A stretch of 64,000 bases of DNA. Origin: Bacillus sp. Marseille-P3661. Its GTDB lineage: Bacteria > Bacillota > Bacilli > Bacillales > Bacillaceae_J. Both the position numbers and the translations under genes were made by a program. Below the pieces are notes generated by a model. The model saw only the letters and a program-made list of their open reading frames with translations. It made no database searches and was not told the origin of the DNA. Of the stretch, positions 17,059 through 25,860 are shown piece after piece; position 1 is the stretch's first letter, and each line of letters begins with the position of its first letter. The DNA lies in assembly GCF_900240995.1 (NCBI RefSeq), contig NZ_LT965954.1:1153135-1217134 (forward strand), given 5' to 3'.

Positions 17059-17124
17059 ACTATCCCTCCCGGTTCTACTTCTATACTTCAACTAAGTGTA
17101 TAACTTTTTATTATATACATAAAA

Positions 17125-17166
17125 AAGCCAAAATAAGCGTAGCTATCCCACGTCTTATTTTGGCTT
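17125..17166 (-). terminator. Strong hairpin upstream of the PAS kinase gene
   Basis: AAGCCAAAATAAG (17125-17137) pairs perfectly with CTTATTTTGGCTT (17154-17166). On the minus strand the stem is followed by TTTTATG. It lies about 70 bases before the kinase start, so it either ends upstream transcription or acts as a leader attenuator. Confidence 0.6.
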
Positions 17167-17418
17167 AAATTCTAGCATTAAAAAATATCTAGACATTCAT
17201 TGCCTAATATCATTACAAGCATTTTTCAAACTAACATCATATATTTACTAATAGACGAGAGCTATTAACCCTATATCCACTATTAATAATATACCTTCTC
17301 CATTAAATTTTCAATCATCTTTAATGAAAAAACAGTACAATTGTCAGAAAGCTGAGCATGCCCTTTTCAACATGGGAAAGAAGCCTAATTCTAATTGTTA
17401 GGCTCCATTACCGAAACA
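17167..17418 (-). terminator. Intergenic region with terminator of the cation efflux gene
   Basis: AGCCTAA (17382-17388) pairs with TTAGGCT (17398-17404), followed on the minus strand by TCTTTCCC, just after the cation transporter stop codon. The remaining AT-rich DNA shows no gene; it may hold a promoter for the kinase. Confidence 0.5.
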
Positions 17419-18393
17419 TTATTTCAAAGCAGGTGTAAATTTGTTATTCCATGATCGCACACCATCATCTTTAGCAAATTCGATAATTACATCTGTAACA
17501 CCTTTAATTTCTTGTAACTTGCTCTCAATTCGATCTTTTATTTCATGTGCTTGTGCAACCGTTAAAGATGGATCAATTTCTAGTTTTGTTTCGATATGAT
17601 AATCTTCACCTTCTTTTAATGCATGTAATGTCAGAATATCTTTTATTTCCGGATTTGAAAAAATATATTTTGCAATCCTATCTTGCAATTCTCGGTCCGC
17701 TTCACCTAATACTCCTTTTGCATTATCTAAGAATACTCTACCCACTACATAAAACATCATAATACCGATAAGAATCGATGCAATTCCTTCAGCAGCGTGT
17801 AAACCTGCATAATAGGAAAGTAATATTCCAATAATCGCAATGACCCCGCCCAAGGTCGCAACTAAATCCTCCATAAACACAAGTTTCGTAGCTGGTTTCG
17901 CTCTTCTTAATCCACCGAAACTTTTCGTAAATATCGCAAATCCACTTGCCTCTATATGGGTTTCATGCAGTACCTCCTTCATTGCTTTATAAAGCACATA
18001 AGACTCTAACAATACTGCTAAACCTAAAACACTTAGGTTAATGGCGATTCCAGTGGATTCGATTGGGTGCAAAATGTGATGATAACCTTCTTTGATCGTT
18101 TCGTAACTCATTATCCCTACAATAATAACGGCTCCAAGTAACACTAAATTAACAAGACGGCCGAAACCATTCGGAAAGCGTTCTGTAGGCATTTTCTTAC
18201 TTAGTGCACTTCCAATATAAACAAAGTATTGATTCGCGGCATCGCCTAAGGAGTGCATCGTCTCAGCAAACATCGCTACATTACCTGTTATAAAAAAGGC
18301 AATCCCTTTAACTATCGAAATAATTGTATTTACAATAGCTGCAATTAAAGCCGATTTATTCCCTTTTTTTAATAATCCTTCCTTCTGTGCCAT
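17419..18393 (-). CDS. Cation diffusion facilitator family transporter
   Basis: About 324 residues with six predicted membrane spans. The metal-site pattern of the family is visible in span 2 (AMFAETMHSLGDAANQYFVY) and span 5 (FMEDLVATLGGVIAI). The C-terminal cytoplasmic domain (ADRELQDRIAKYIFSNPEI...GEDYHIETKLEIDPSLTVAQAHEIKDRIE split over several strands) is the usual metal-binding dimer fold. Such proteins export Zn, Fe, Mn or Co in exchange for protons. HSLGD replaces the common HSxxD form. Start ATG at 18393 after TGGAGGG; an ATG 12 bases earlier overlaps that site. Monocistronic. Confidence 0.88.
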   Translation of the reverse strand: MAQKEGLLKKGNKSALIAAIVNTIISIVKGIAFFITGNVAMFAETMHSLGDAANQYFVYIGSALSKKMPTERFPNGFGRLVNLVLLGAVIIVGIMSYETIKEGYHHILHPIESTGIAINLSVLGLAVLLESYVLYKAMKEVLHETHIEASGFAIFTKSFGGLRRAKPATKLVFMEDLVATLGGVIAIIGILLSYYAGLHAAEGIASILIGIMMFYVVGRVFLDNAKGVLGEADRELQDRIAKYIFSNPEIKDILTLHALKEGEDYHIETKLEIDPSLTVAQAHEIKDRIESKLQEIKGVTDVIIEFAKDDGVRSWNNKFTPALK

Positions 18394-18625
18394 ATTTCCC
18401 TCCATTAAGTCATATTTGTTTATTGTAGTATTCGTCCTTTTAGCAAGATTTATAATTGGAAATGAATTTAATGCTTAACCATATGAATGAATAACAAACA
18501 AATTTTAAACAATATTAAATAACTTATTTAACGGGCTGAGCGGATTATTTTAGAAAATGTCTTGCGATATGTTAACCTTTAATTAAAAACCTCTTGTTAA
18601 AGTTGAGAGTAAGGAGCCTTCGTAC

Positions 18626-19189
18626 ATGTCATTAAATAATTGGTTTTCTAGAGGAATGACATTCAGTGAATATGTAGAGAAAATGATGGTAAACCGCAGC
18701 GAATTGGAAGGTATTTACAACAAATTAGAATTAAATTCTGATGATGTCCAGTACTTTTCAAAATTAAAAGATAAAAAGCTACGGATTATTACGTTAACAG
18801 CCGACTGGTGCGGCGATGCTGCTTTATGTGTGCCTGTAATGCAACGTCTGGCAGAAATCGCAATGTTTGAAACAAGATTTCTCATTCGTGATGAGAATTT
18901 AGAACTTATGGATCAGTATTTAACAAATGGTACAGCTCGTTCTATTCCAATTTTTATTATTATTGATGAGGACGGTCTAGAGTTAGCTGTATGGGGACCG
19001 CGTTCACCAGAAGTTCAGCAAATCGTTACAGAGATGCGCTCAAAGTTACCAACGCAAGATGCTCCCGATTTTCTAGTCAAACAAAAAGAGATGTTTGCTT
19101 CATTCAAAAAATTAATAACAACTGATACATTGATTTGGCAATCAGTTATCCGAGATATTCGCAATAGGTTTGAGACCCACCTGCGCTAA
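18626..19189 (+). CDS. Thioredoxin-family protein
   Basis: 187 residues without signal peptide. The central part, residues about 50-130, has a thioredoxin fold. The active-site segment is TADWCGDAALCVPVM, where the usual WCGPC is replaced by WCGD-x3-C; the cis-proline motif is in ARSIPIFIII. The cysteine spacing (C-x5-C) is unlike classical thioredoxins, so redox activity may differ or depend on one cysteine. The C-terminal 50 residues are helical. The ATG has AAGGAG upstream. A bidirectional terminator follows. Close relatives in Bacillus are named only as thioredoxin family proteins, as far as I recall. Confidence 0.8.
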   Translation: MSLNNWFSRGMTFSEYVEKMMVNRSELEGIYNKLELNSDDVQYFSKLKDKKLRIITLTADWCGDAALCVPVMQRLAEIAMFETRFLIRDENLELMDQYLTNGTARSIPIFIIIDEDGLELAVWGPRSPEVQQIVTEMRSKLPTQDAPDFLVKQKEMFASFKKLITTDTLIWQSVIRDIRNRFETHLR

Positions 19190-19205
19190 GCTGATTGAAA
19201 ATAAA

Positions 19206-19247
19206 TATGCCTTACCTACATTCTTTAATATGTGTAGGTAAGGCATA
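19206..19247. terminator. Bidirectional terminator between convergent genes
   Basis: TATGCCTTACCTACA (19206-19220) pairs perfectly with TGTAGGTAAGGCATA (19233-19247). On the minus strand it is followed by TTTATTTTC. It separates the thioredoxin-like gene from the small minus-strand gene. Confidence 0.8.
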
Positions 19248-19289
19248 CTAAAACATCTATCTAAAATGATTTCTTAAAGCTAGAAACCT

Positions 19290-19610
19290 CTAGCAAAGTT
19301 GAGTCCACATTTTATTTGTTGCCGCGATTGATCGCTTTTCGATGATTGAATAAGCAGCATTTGTAATGGCTTGAGCCAATGTATCACCAGTTTCTCTTAC
19401 TTCATTAAAGCAAACCTCGGTACCCCCGTTTGTTTGATAAGTAACACCAAACTTCTGTAATCTTTCTACAATTAACAGTGCATGTTCAAGGTTATGTTCA
19501 GGCTGGAACTCTGATTCATGAATAAAAACACCTTTTTCAGGATCATACCATTTATCCCATCTATTTAACTTCCAACCTAGTATTCTTCGGGCTATTGAGT
19601 CAATTTTCAT
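19290..19610 (-). CDS. Small protein resembling the phage ABA-sandwich (BC1872-like) family
   Basis: 106 residues from the ATG at 19610, which has AAGGGG about nine bases upstream; the frame is open 19 codons further but without a site. The layout is RILGWKLNRWDKWYDPE, ESEFQPEHNLEHALLIVERL, then VCFNEV and a final TGDTLAQAITNAAYSIIE helix. This order (GW motif, F-x-P/S-x-N, AW or A-rich helix, beta hairpin, EAIxxAAL) matches small proteins found in Bacillus chromosomes and phages with the ABA-sandwich fold. Function is unknown for the family. Assignment by pattern memory, moderate confidence. Confidence 0.6.
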   Translation of the reverse strand: MKIDSIARRILGWKLNRWDKWYDPEKGVFIHESEFQPEHNLEHALLIVERLQKFGVTYQTNGGTEVCFNEVRETGDTLAQAITNAAYSIIEKRSIAATNKMWTQLC

Positions 19611-19895
19611 AGCTATTTCCCCTTTTCTTTTGAATATTTTTCTTTCGTTCCGTTTGTTATATAACAATTTTATTATTTAACTGAGATTATATAACAGGTA
19701 AAATGGAATTTCTAGCCTAAAATTTGTGCTTTTTCAAAACAGGTTCAATATCTTAAAAAAGGTATAAAAAAGCGCCTAAACTTCAAAGTACAAAAGTTTA
19801 GACACTTTTTACGTTATGCTATTTATAAGTTGAATTTCAAGTGTGATACATGTAAACATTAACAACATGACGATATACTGCACATGTATCTACCA

Positions 19896-20609
19896 TCACA
19901 AATACTGTTTAAGAGCAAACTCATTTTTTTCTTTATAAGAATACAATGTAACAGGTCGTCCGATTCCATATGTAATATTTTCTTCTAAAACATTAATATC
20001 CCGTAAAAATTTCAGGTATTTCCCGATAGATACTCTTGATATATTGGTACGTTCAGCTATATTTTCGGTTGAAAAAGGTACCTTGCTCATTTCTTTTATA
20101 GCCTCAACAACTATTTCTAATGTAACTTTTGTAAGTCCTTTTGGTAAGTGCGGTGTCTCAAAAGATTGCGGTTTATGCTCTTTAAGGTGAAACATTTTAT
20201 CAAGCTCTTGTTGGCTTATATTGTGCTGTTTATTAAATAGTATATATTTTTCCCGATATGACATTAGGGCTTGGCTAAATCGTTCAAATTCAAAGGGCTT
20301 TATTAAATAATCAACCACACCATTTCTTAGTGCAATCTTTATCTTCCCCGCATCAGATGCCGCAGTAATAAGAATAATATCAATACCTATTTCTTGTTCT
20401 CTAATATAGCTTAAGAGCTCTAAACCATTTTTACCAGGCATGTATACATCTAATAACAGAAGATCAATTTCCTCTTTTCCAATATACCCAAGTGCTTCAT
20501 CAACAGAATGCGCAACTCCAATTAACATAAAATGGTCTACTTCTGCTAGGTAACGTTTATTAATTTCTGCAACCATCGGATCATCTTCAACAATTAGAAC
20601 TTTAATCAT
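19896..20609 (-). CDS. dctR: Response regulator for C4-dicarboxylate uptake (DctR/CitT family)
   Basis: About 237 residues. The receiver domain is at 1-120: acidic pair in VEDDPMVAE, phosphorylated aspartate in LLLLDVYMPGKNG near 54, lysine in DYLIKPFEF near 104. The C-terminal part carries a helix-turn-helix (TNISRVSIGKYLKFL) as in CitB/DctR/MalR regulators. The ATG at 20609 overlaps the end of the kinase gene by eight bases, so the pair is translationally coupled. It is expected to activate the transporter gene upstream when the kinase senses dicarboxylates. Named from family and context with dctP. Confidence 0.85.
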   Translation of the reverse strand: MIKVLIVEDDPMVAEINKRYLAEVDHFMLIGVAHSVDEALGYIGKEEIDLLLLDVYMPGKNGLELLSYIREQEIGIDIILITAASDAGKIKIALRNGVVDYLIKPFEFERFSQALMSYREKYILFNKQHNISQQELDKMFHLKEHKPQSFETPHLPKGLTKVTLEIVVEAIKEMSKVPFSTENIAERTNISRVSIGKYLKFLRDINVLEENITYGIGRPVTLYSYKEKNEFALKQYL

Positions 20610-22212
20610 CAATTTCACCACCCGTTTGCGTCTCTATAGGTATTTCAACACATATTACTGTTCCATTTTCTGATTCTGTATTAATTCTAATTTTACCGCC
20701 CAATTTTTCAACACTTTTCCTGACCAAATATAATCCATACCCTCTGTTTTGTCCTTTTGTAGAGTAACCTTTTTCAAATACAGTATCAATTACAACACTT
20801 GGTATTCCTGAACCCGTATCTGCGACAGTTATTTCGAGCTTTTTCTGAATATAATTAAATGTTACCTCTACATTTTTTTCAGTACTATTTTCCATTGCTT
20901 CAATGGCGTTATCAATCAGGTTTCCCAAAATTGTAATAACCTCATGAGTGATTTCCAAATTAATCGGTCCTGGAATTACTGTTTTCGTATTGATCAACAA
21001 ATTTACATTCTCTTCCCTGGCATAGCTTAGCTTTCCTAGAATAAATCCCGCTATTGCCGGGTCTTTTATACTTTTTGTAACATTTCCTACTTCATTATTA
21101 ATATGGTTAACCAGCGTACTGATAAAATCTGCTAATTCATCATACATACCCATTCGCACCATACCTAAGATAACATGTAATTTATTCATAAACTCATGTG
21201 ATTGAGCACGAAGTGTTTCTGCATATGTTTTCACACCTGTTAGCTGTTCAGCCAATTGATTTATTTCAGTCTTGTCTCTAAAAGTGGAGATTGCGCCGAC
21301 AACTTGTTTATCTACAATTAATGGCACTTTGTTCACAAGAATTGTTACCCCATTGACACTATGCTCTCCATTTAGCTCTGGTGCCCCTGTTTTCATAATT
21401 TCATCTAACGAAAACGCTGGTAACAGTTCATTGATTCGAACTCCAATCGGATCAATTGTAATTCCTGCTTTTTTTAATATCCGCCTAGCTGACTTATTTA
21501 CTAGTGTAATTGTAAAGTCCTGATCGACAGCTACAATCCCTTCATGAACAGACTGCAGCATTGTATTCCGCTCTTCTAAAATTTTGGCAATTGCAAAAGG
21601 TTCTAATCCAAAGAGTGTCTTTCTTATGTAACCTGCAACGATTAATGCCCCGACTATCCCGAATAAAATGCCAATGATAGTGGCTAACAGAATAATATCG
21701 CGAGCACTACTTAACGTTTCATCAACCTCTGTCAAGGCTATCCCTACTGCCACTGCCCCAATTTGTACGTTATTTTCATCATATACGGGGGTAAAAGCTC
21801 GGTAGGATTTTCCCAGTGTTCCTTCTGAGAAAGAGACATACGCTTTCCCTTTCAATACTTCTTTTTCGTCTCCTCCAACAAACTTTTGTCCAATACGCTC
21901 AGGATTAGGATGTGATTTCCTGTATCCATTCATATCCATAACAACTACAAAAAGAACATCTGTAGTTTTCTGGATATCAATAGCGTACGGTTGGATTGCC
22001 TCAACGTTTCCGCCTTCCTTTAATCCATTTTTAACTATTTGTGAGTTAGCAACTATCTTTGAAATCGTGGCTGCTCTTTTTTCAAGATTTTCTTTAACAT
22101 ACTCATTTATTGTAGTGCTTATTAAAACATCCGTAATTAATAGTGAAACTAAAACTACAAGGCACACAAGTGAAGTAATAATAGTACTTAGCTTAAATTT
22201 TTTTTTCAACAT
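20602..22212 (-). CDS. dctS: Sensor histidine kinase for C4-dicarboxylates (DcuS/DctS/CitA family)
   Basis: About 536 residues. A membrane span near 15-35 is followed by an extracytoplasmic sCache-type sensor domain (DVLFVVVMDMNGYRKSHPNP is its core) and a second span near 175-197 (LATIIGILFGIVGALIVAGYI in part). Then come a cytoplasmic PAS domain (about 215-320) and a Spo0B-like helix pair with the phosphoacceptor histidine in SHEFMNKLHVILG. The ATPase domain ends it: NLIDNAIEAMENS, DTGSGIP, GYGLYLVRK. This order is diagnostic of the citrate/C4-dicarboxylate kinases. Downstream it is coupled to the regulator gene; upstream lies dctP. Confidence 0.88.
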   Translation of the reverse strand: MLKKKFKLSTIITSLVCLVVLVSLLITDVLISTTINEYVKENLEKRAATISKIVANSQIVKNGLKEGGNVEAIQPYAIDIQKTTDVLFVVVMDMNGYRKSHPNPERIGQKFVGGDEKEVLKGKAYVSFSEGTLGKSYRAFTPVYDENNVQIGAVAVGIALTEVDETLSSARDIILLATIIGILFGIVGALIVAGYIRKTLFGLEPFAIAKILEERNTMLQSVHEGIVAVDQDFTITLVNKSARRILKKAGITIDPIGVRINELLPAFSLDEIMKTGAPELNGEHSVNGVTILVNKVPLIVDKQVVGAISTFRDKTEINQLAEQLTGVKTYAETLRAQSHEFMNKLHVILGMVRMGMYDELADFISTLVNHINNEVGNVTKSIKDPAIAGFILGKLSYAREENVNLLINTKTVIPGPINLEITHEVITILGNLIDNAIEAMENSTEKNVEVTFNYIQKKLEITVADTGSGIPSVVIDTVFEKGYSTKGQNRGYGLYLVRKSVEKLGGKIRINTESENGTVICVEIPIETQTGGEIDD

Positions 22213-22261
22213 CATTCACTCCAAAAAAACGCACTAATTTTAAACTTTATTATAAACAAAA

Positions 22262-22292
22262 AAAGCTGCCCCTGAATAGAACAGCTTTTTGT
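22262..22292 (-). terminator. Terminator/attenuator between dctP and dctS
   Basis: AAAAAGCTG (22262-22270) and CAGCTTTTT (22284-22292) form a nine-base stem with T-run on both sides. It should limit read-through from the transporter gene into the kinase gene. Confidence 0.75.
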
Positions 22293-22300
22293 AAAATAAT

Positions 22301-23566
22301 TTATGCAGATAATTCCCCATCTTTCTTGGATGGAACTTCTGTTAACTGTGGAGTAAATTCGCCTTCCATTTTAGAAACTACAACAGTTGCTACACCATTT
22401 CCAATTAAGTTAGTTACTGCACGAGCCTCTGACATGAAACGGTCAACACCTAAAATTAATGCTAGACCTGCTACAGGAATTGATGGGAATACCGCCAATG
22501 TTGCAGCAAGCGTTACAAATCCTGAACCCGTTACCCCTGCAGCACCCTTAGATGTAAGCATCAATACCCCAAGAAGAAGCAATTGTTCACTTAATGTTAA
22601 ATCAACACCGAAAGCTTGAGCAATAAACAATGCAGCCATCGATAAGTAAATTGATGTTCCATCAAGGTTAAAAGAGTATCCTGTTGGAAGTACAAGACCC
22701 ACTACTGATTTTGAACAACCATAATTTTCCAGTTTCCTCATCATCGGAGGTAATGCTGATTCGGATGAAGATGTACCAACTACTAGGAAAATTTCTTCCT
22801 TAATATATCTAATAAATTTAAATATACTAAATCCATAGAACTTACAAATTGCTCCTAAGACCAAAATAACGAACAGAGCCATAGTTATATAAACTGAAGC
22901 CATTAATTTTCCAAGATACAACAAGGAACCGATACCGAAATTTCCAATAGTGTATGCCATTGCCCCAAAAGCTGCAATTGGTGAAACCTTCATAATAATA
23001 TTAACAATCCCAAACATTACATCTGTAAATTTTTCAAATAGATCTACAATTGGCTTACCATTCTTACCTAAAGCAGCAAGGGAAATTCCAAATAGCACTG
23101 CAAGGAATAACACTGGCAATAACTCACCATTAGCAAAAGCACCTATGAAACTTTCAGGAATAATCGACATGATAAATTGCATTAAGCCATGGCTTGTTTC
23201 TTCAGCTGCTTGTGTATATTTTGCAACCGCATCTGCTGAAGCAGCGCTAGTATCAAAGCCATCTCCTGCCCTAATAATATTTGCTACCGCAATACCGATA
23301 CCTAAGGCAATTGTTGACACAATTTCGAAGTATAACAAGGCCTTTCCACCAATACGACCAACCTTTTTAAGATCACCCATACCAGCAATACCAACAACAA
23401 TTGTAAGAAACACAATCGGTGCAATGATCATCTTAACTAGTTTAATAAAGATATCTGCTAGTACTTTCAAGTCCGCTCCGAACTTTGGGAAAATTGCCCC
23501 ACAAATAATCCCTAGTATAATCCCTGTGATTACTTGAAATGTTAGGTTCTTGAAATTAAACTTCAT
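22301..23566 (-). CDS. dctP: C4-dicarboxylate:cation symporter (DctA/DctP type)
   Basis: 421 residues, dicarboxylate/amino acid:cation symporter fold with about eight spans and two re-entrant hairpins. HP1 carries the serine-rich motif [14 protein letters not shown] near 265, and the next span has [17 protein letters not shown], the NxDGT motif of the substrate/sodium site. The form of these motifs is that of C4-dicarboxylate members rather than glutamate ones. It imports succinate, fumarate or malate. The kinase-regulator pair dctSR follows in the same direction, as part of the system known as ydbFGH (dctSRP) in B. subtilis. A cre box lies just upstream. Confidence 0.9.
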   Translation of the reverse strand: MKFNFKNLTFQVITGIILGIICGAIFPKFGADLKVLADIFIKLVKMIIAPIVFLTIVVGIAGMGDLKKVGRIGGKALLYFEIVSTIALGIGIAVANIIRAGDGFDTSAASADAVAKYTQAAEETSHGLMQFIMSIIPESFIGAFANGELLPVLFLAVLFGISLAALGKNGKPIVDLFEKFTDVMFGIVNIIMKVSPIAAFGAMAYTIGNFGIGSLLYLGKLMASVYITMALFVILVLGAICKFYGFSIFKFIRYIKEEIFLVVGTSSSESALPPMMRKLENYGCSKSVVGLVLPTGYSFNLDGTSIYLSMAALFIAQAFGVDLTLSEQLLLLGVLMLTSKGAAGVTGSGFVTLAATLAVFPSIPVAGLALILGVDRFMSEARAVTNLIGNGVATVVVSKMEGEFTPQLTEVPSKKDGELSA

Positions 23567-23586
23567 CTTAACACCCCTATCTTTTT

Positions 23587-23600
23587 TGTAAACGCTCTCA
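23587..23600. promoter_or_regulatory. CcpA binding site (cre) upstream of dctP
   Basis: TGTAAACGCTCTCA matches the cre consensus TGWAANCGNTNWCA at every defined position. It ends 21 bases before the dctP start codon, a place where CcpA would block transcription. This implies repression of dicarboxylate uptake when glucose is available. Confidence 0.7.
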
Positions 23601-23736
23601 TTGAGACCTAATTGGTTATGATACTTATGAGAAAATTATATATTTTCTTTATTAACAAACATAGCTTATGAAACTTTATAAAACTTTTATTTAATTAATT
23701 TAAGCAGGCTGATTACTTTTTACCTTCTTAAATTAA

Positions 23737-23790
23737 AAAGTACCGAATTTTAGATACGTCTGTGCTAACGTATCTAAAATTCGGTACTTT
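23737..23790. terminator. Very long perfect hairpin between the GreA-like gene and dctP
   Basis: The 22-base arms at 23737-23758 and 23769-23790 are perfectly complementary with a ten-base loop (core ACCGAATTTTAGATACG). T-runs flank both ends. Probably a second, bidirectional terminator after the GreA-like gene. The rest of the 23567-23929 gap holds the cre site and no gene. Confidence 0.7.
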
Positions 23791-23894
23791 TGTATTCATT
23801 TATTCATGGATGTATACCTGGCTTTTTTAAAGCATAATATGAGCAGTTTTTTACACACGGAAAGATACTTAGGGAAGTTTGAAGTTAAAAAATA

Positions 23895-23912
23895 GAGACG
23901 GCAAACCGTCTC
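23895..23912 (-). terminator. Terminator of the GreA-like gene
   Basis: GAGACGG-caaa-CCGTCTC; on the minus strand the stem is followed by TATTTTTT. It lies 18 bases after the stop codon. Confidence 0.8.
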
Positions 23913-23929
23913 CAAAATATTATTTTGTC

Positions 23930-24391
23930 CTATGCCTCTTTTGTATGTCTTTGACCATCTAAAAGGCTGCCAACATACGTAATATCCTTAATTGTCACTG
24001 ATACGTCACCTGTTGGAACTTTTAATAACAACTTTTCACCAATACTTTTAAGTAGCAGCTGCTTGCCCACAGGAGATAAGAAAGATATAAGACCAGAATC
24101 TGGATCAGATTGTTCCGGAAAACAAATTACATAGTCCTCTGTTTCATCTTCATCTTCATACCATACCGTAACTTTTGTACCAATAAATACTTTTGGAATC
24201 GAAGAAATATTCATTATATTCTTATCTAATAGCTCTTCTACTTCCAGGATATACAAATTAAAATAATGCTTTATTCGTTGTTGTATAGGTGTGGTAGCAA
24301 TATAAAGTTCCGTTAGCTCTTTGATATTTTCATCAATAAAATTCAATTGTTGTAGGAAATCATCTTTAATTTCATGAATACTACGGTTCAT
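23930..24391 (-). CDS. GreA/GreB-family protein, C-terminal domain type
   Basis: 153 residues. The second half, about 68-145, matches the FKBP-like C-terminal domain of GreA/GreB transcript cleavage factors: VFIGTKVTVWYEDE, SDPDSGLISFLSPVGKQLL, and VPTGDVSVTIKDI. The first 60 residues are helical but shorter than the 75-residue coiled coil of GreA, and the acidic tip is not clear. It may therefore bind RNA polymerase without cleaving transcripts, as Rnk or Gfh1 do. A well-spaced GGGGG site precedes the ATG, and a short upstream reading frame with a perfect ribosome binding site overlaps this start. Not adjacent to mltG/udk as true greA often is. Confidence 0.75.
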   Translation of the reverse strand: MNRSIHEIKDDFLQQLNFIDENIKELTELYIATTPIQQRIKHYFNLYILEVEELLDKNIMNISSIPKVFIGTKVTVWYEDEDETEDYVICFPEQSDPDSGLISFLSPVGKQLLLKSIGEKLLLKVPTGDVSVTIKDITYVGSLLDGQRHTKEA

Positions 24392-24449
24392 AATATATTA
24401 CCCCCAGGCTTGGATTAAACCTTTTCAAGACTTTTGTAAACCCTCTCAT
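24381..24449 (-). CDS. Candidate 22-residue leader peptide upstream of the GreA-like gene
   Basis: On the minus strand AAAGGAGGAATTTTAA precedes an ATG at 24449. The reading frame runs 22 codons, begins MRGFTKVLKRFNP, ends in YYEP and stops with TAG. The stop lies 11 bases inside the GreA-like gene in another frame, so ribosomes finishing here could reinitiate at its ATG. The site is closer to consensus than that of the downstream gene. The peptide is basic. Not recognised. Confidence 0.5.
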   Translation of the reverse strand: MRGFTKVLKRFNPSLGVIYYEP

Positions 24450-24721
24450 TTAAAATTCCTCCTTTTTATAAACAAAAAAATAAGACATTCTTAAATATCG
24501 GCATTACAGTGATCCTTATAGGAAAAATGCAACACCCTTTTATCAAAGAAGATGCCTTATTATAATATTACCATATATTTGAAATAAATGCTCAATCATC
24601 CAATACTTCGTCGTATTAAGCTTTTGATTTTGGGAATAAGATGCTTGTCCATCTAGTTGACTGTTTCCGCCATAATAAGACGGGCGCTAAATATTATAAC
24701 GAAACAAATTTTTTTACTGAG
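24450..24721. other. Intergenic region before the GreA-like leader
   Basis: AT-rich, 270 bases between the pirin gene end and the leader peptide, both on the minus strand. It should hold a promoter for the GreA-like gene. No gene or clear hairpin seen. Confidence 0.3.
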
Positions 24722-25738
24722 CTATCTTTTCTCAATTGTACCGTCTGCATAGCGTGCAAATCTACCTGCATTCCGATCATGTACAGGGTCAAGCCGTCCC
24801 CACTGCCATCCGCCAAACTTTGTTCGCTGATACTCTCGGAATGTTTCCTGTAATTCTTGTTCTGATGACATTACAAAAGGCCCGTATTGGACAACCCGCT
24901 CTCCGATAGGCTCACCCTCAAGAATTAAGAAGAAACAATCACTATTTCCACTGGTAATTGTAATCTCTTGACTCCCTGCCAACTTTAGCCGATGACCCGA
25001 TGATATCTTTTCACCATCTATATTTACAGAATCACCCTCATAAAAATAAAGATTTCGATTTAGCGTTTCTGATACAGCTGGCAATACAAGCGTTGCATTT
25101 GGTTCCATATGAACATGTAAAATCCCAACATGATTGATTTTATCTTTAGCCCATGATGCACGAGTGGGCTCCAAACTATGCTTTCCTTGCAAACAACCTG
25201 CAATCAACTTTACGGTCGTCTTTTGACCATTCTCCGCTCTAAACTGAACATTAGGGATATCCTCGTTCCAAAGCATCTTGTACTCTGGTTCCGCAGCTTT
25301 ACTCTTAGCCGGAAGATTAAGCCATATTTGGAACAGCTCTAGTGGATTAGGTTGATCCTTATGTACTAGTGGAAACATCTCCGTATGCTGACAGCCGCTG
25401 CCCGTTGTCAGCCATTGTACGTCCCCATCTCCATAACGTCCTGCTGAGCCTTTGGAGTCAAAATGATCGACAAATCCTTTTAAAACAACTGTGACAGTTT
25501 CAAAGCCCCGATGTGGATGGGCAGGAAATCCTGGTACCGTTTTGCCATGGTACATTCTAAAGCCATCTCGTAAAGTGAAATCACTTCCTAACTCTCTATT
25601 TGCCAATGAAACATTTGGTCCTTGTTCATCATTCCCTTCCGGATAATTATCTTTATGGTACATAGTAATAAGAAATGGATCTTCAGTTTCCCATTGAAAA
25701 CCAAGCTGTTGATTTTTAAGAATATTAGTTGCTGACAT
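24722..25738 (-). CDS. Pirin-family protein
   Basis: 338 residues, two cupin domains. The N-terminal metal-binding residues are in HPHRGFETVTVVLKG and GSGCQHTEM (histidines near 78, 80, 122 and a glutamate close by), the pirin pattern. The C-terminal domain runs from about 200 (GEPIGERVVQYGPFVM). Some bacterial pirins oxidise flavonoids such as quercetin; others interact with metabolic enzymes. The activity here cannot be decided. The length is somewhat over the usual 230-300 because of an extended C-terminus rich in Trp and Arg (FGGWQWGRLDPVHDRN). The start ATG follows TGGAGGG. Single gene. Confidence 0.88.
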   Translation of the reverse strand: MSATNILKNQQLGFQWETEDPFLITMYHKDNYPEGNDEQGPNVSLANRELGSDFTLRDGFRMYHGKTVPGFPAHPHRGFETVTVVLKGFVDHFDSKGSAGRYGDGDVQWLTTGSGCQHTEMFPLVHKDQPNPLELFQIWLNLPAKSKAAEPEYKMLWNEDIPNVQFRAENGQKTTVKLIAGCLQGKHSLEPTRASWAKDKINHVGILHVHMEPNATLVLPAVSETLNRNLYFYEGDSVNIDGEKISSGHRLKLAGSQEITITSGNSDCFFLILEGEPIGERVVQYGPFVMSSEQELQETFREYQRTKFGGWQWGRLDPVHDRNAGRFARYADGTIEKR

Positions 25739-25860
25739 GTTATCCCTCCAGTTTAATTCAATAATCTATTAGATATATTCTACTATTATTGTTAAAGAAG
25801 GTGTTTTTTATTGCTCATGCCAACTTTAACTTTTGAACTCCATTAACAAGGAAGTATTCA

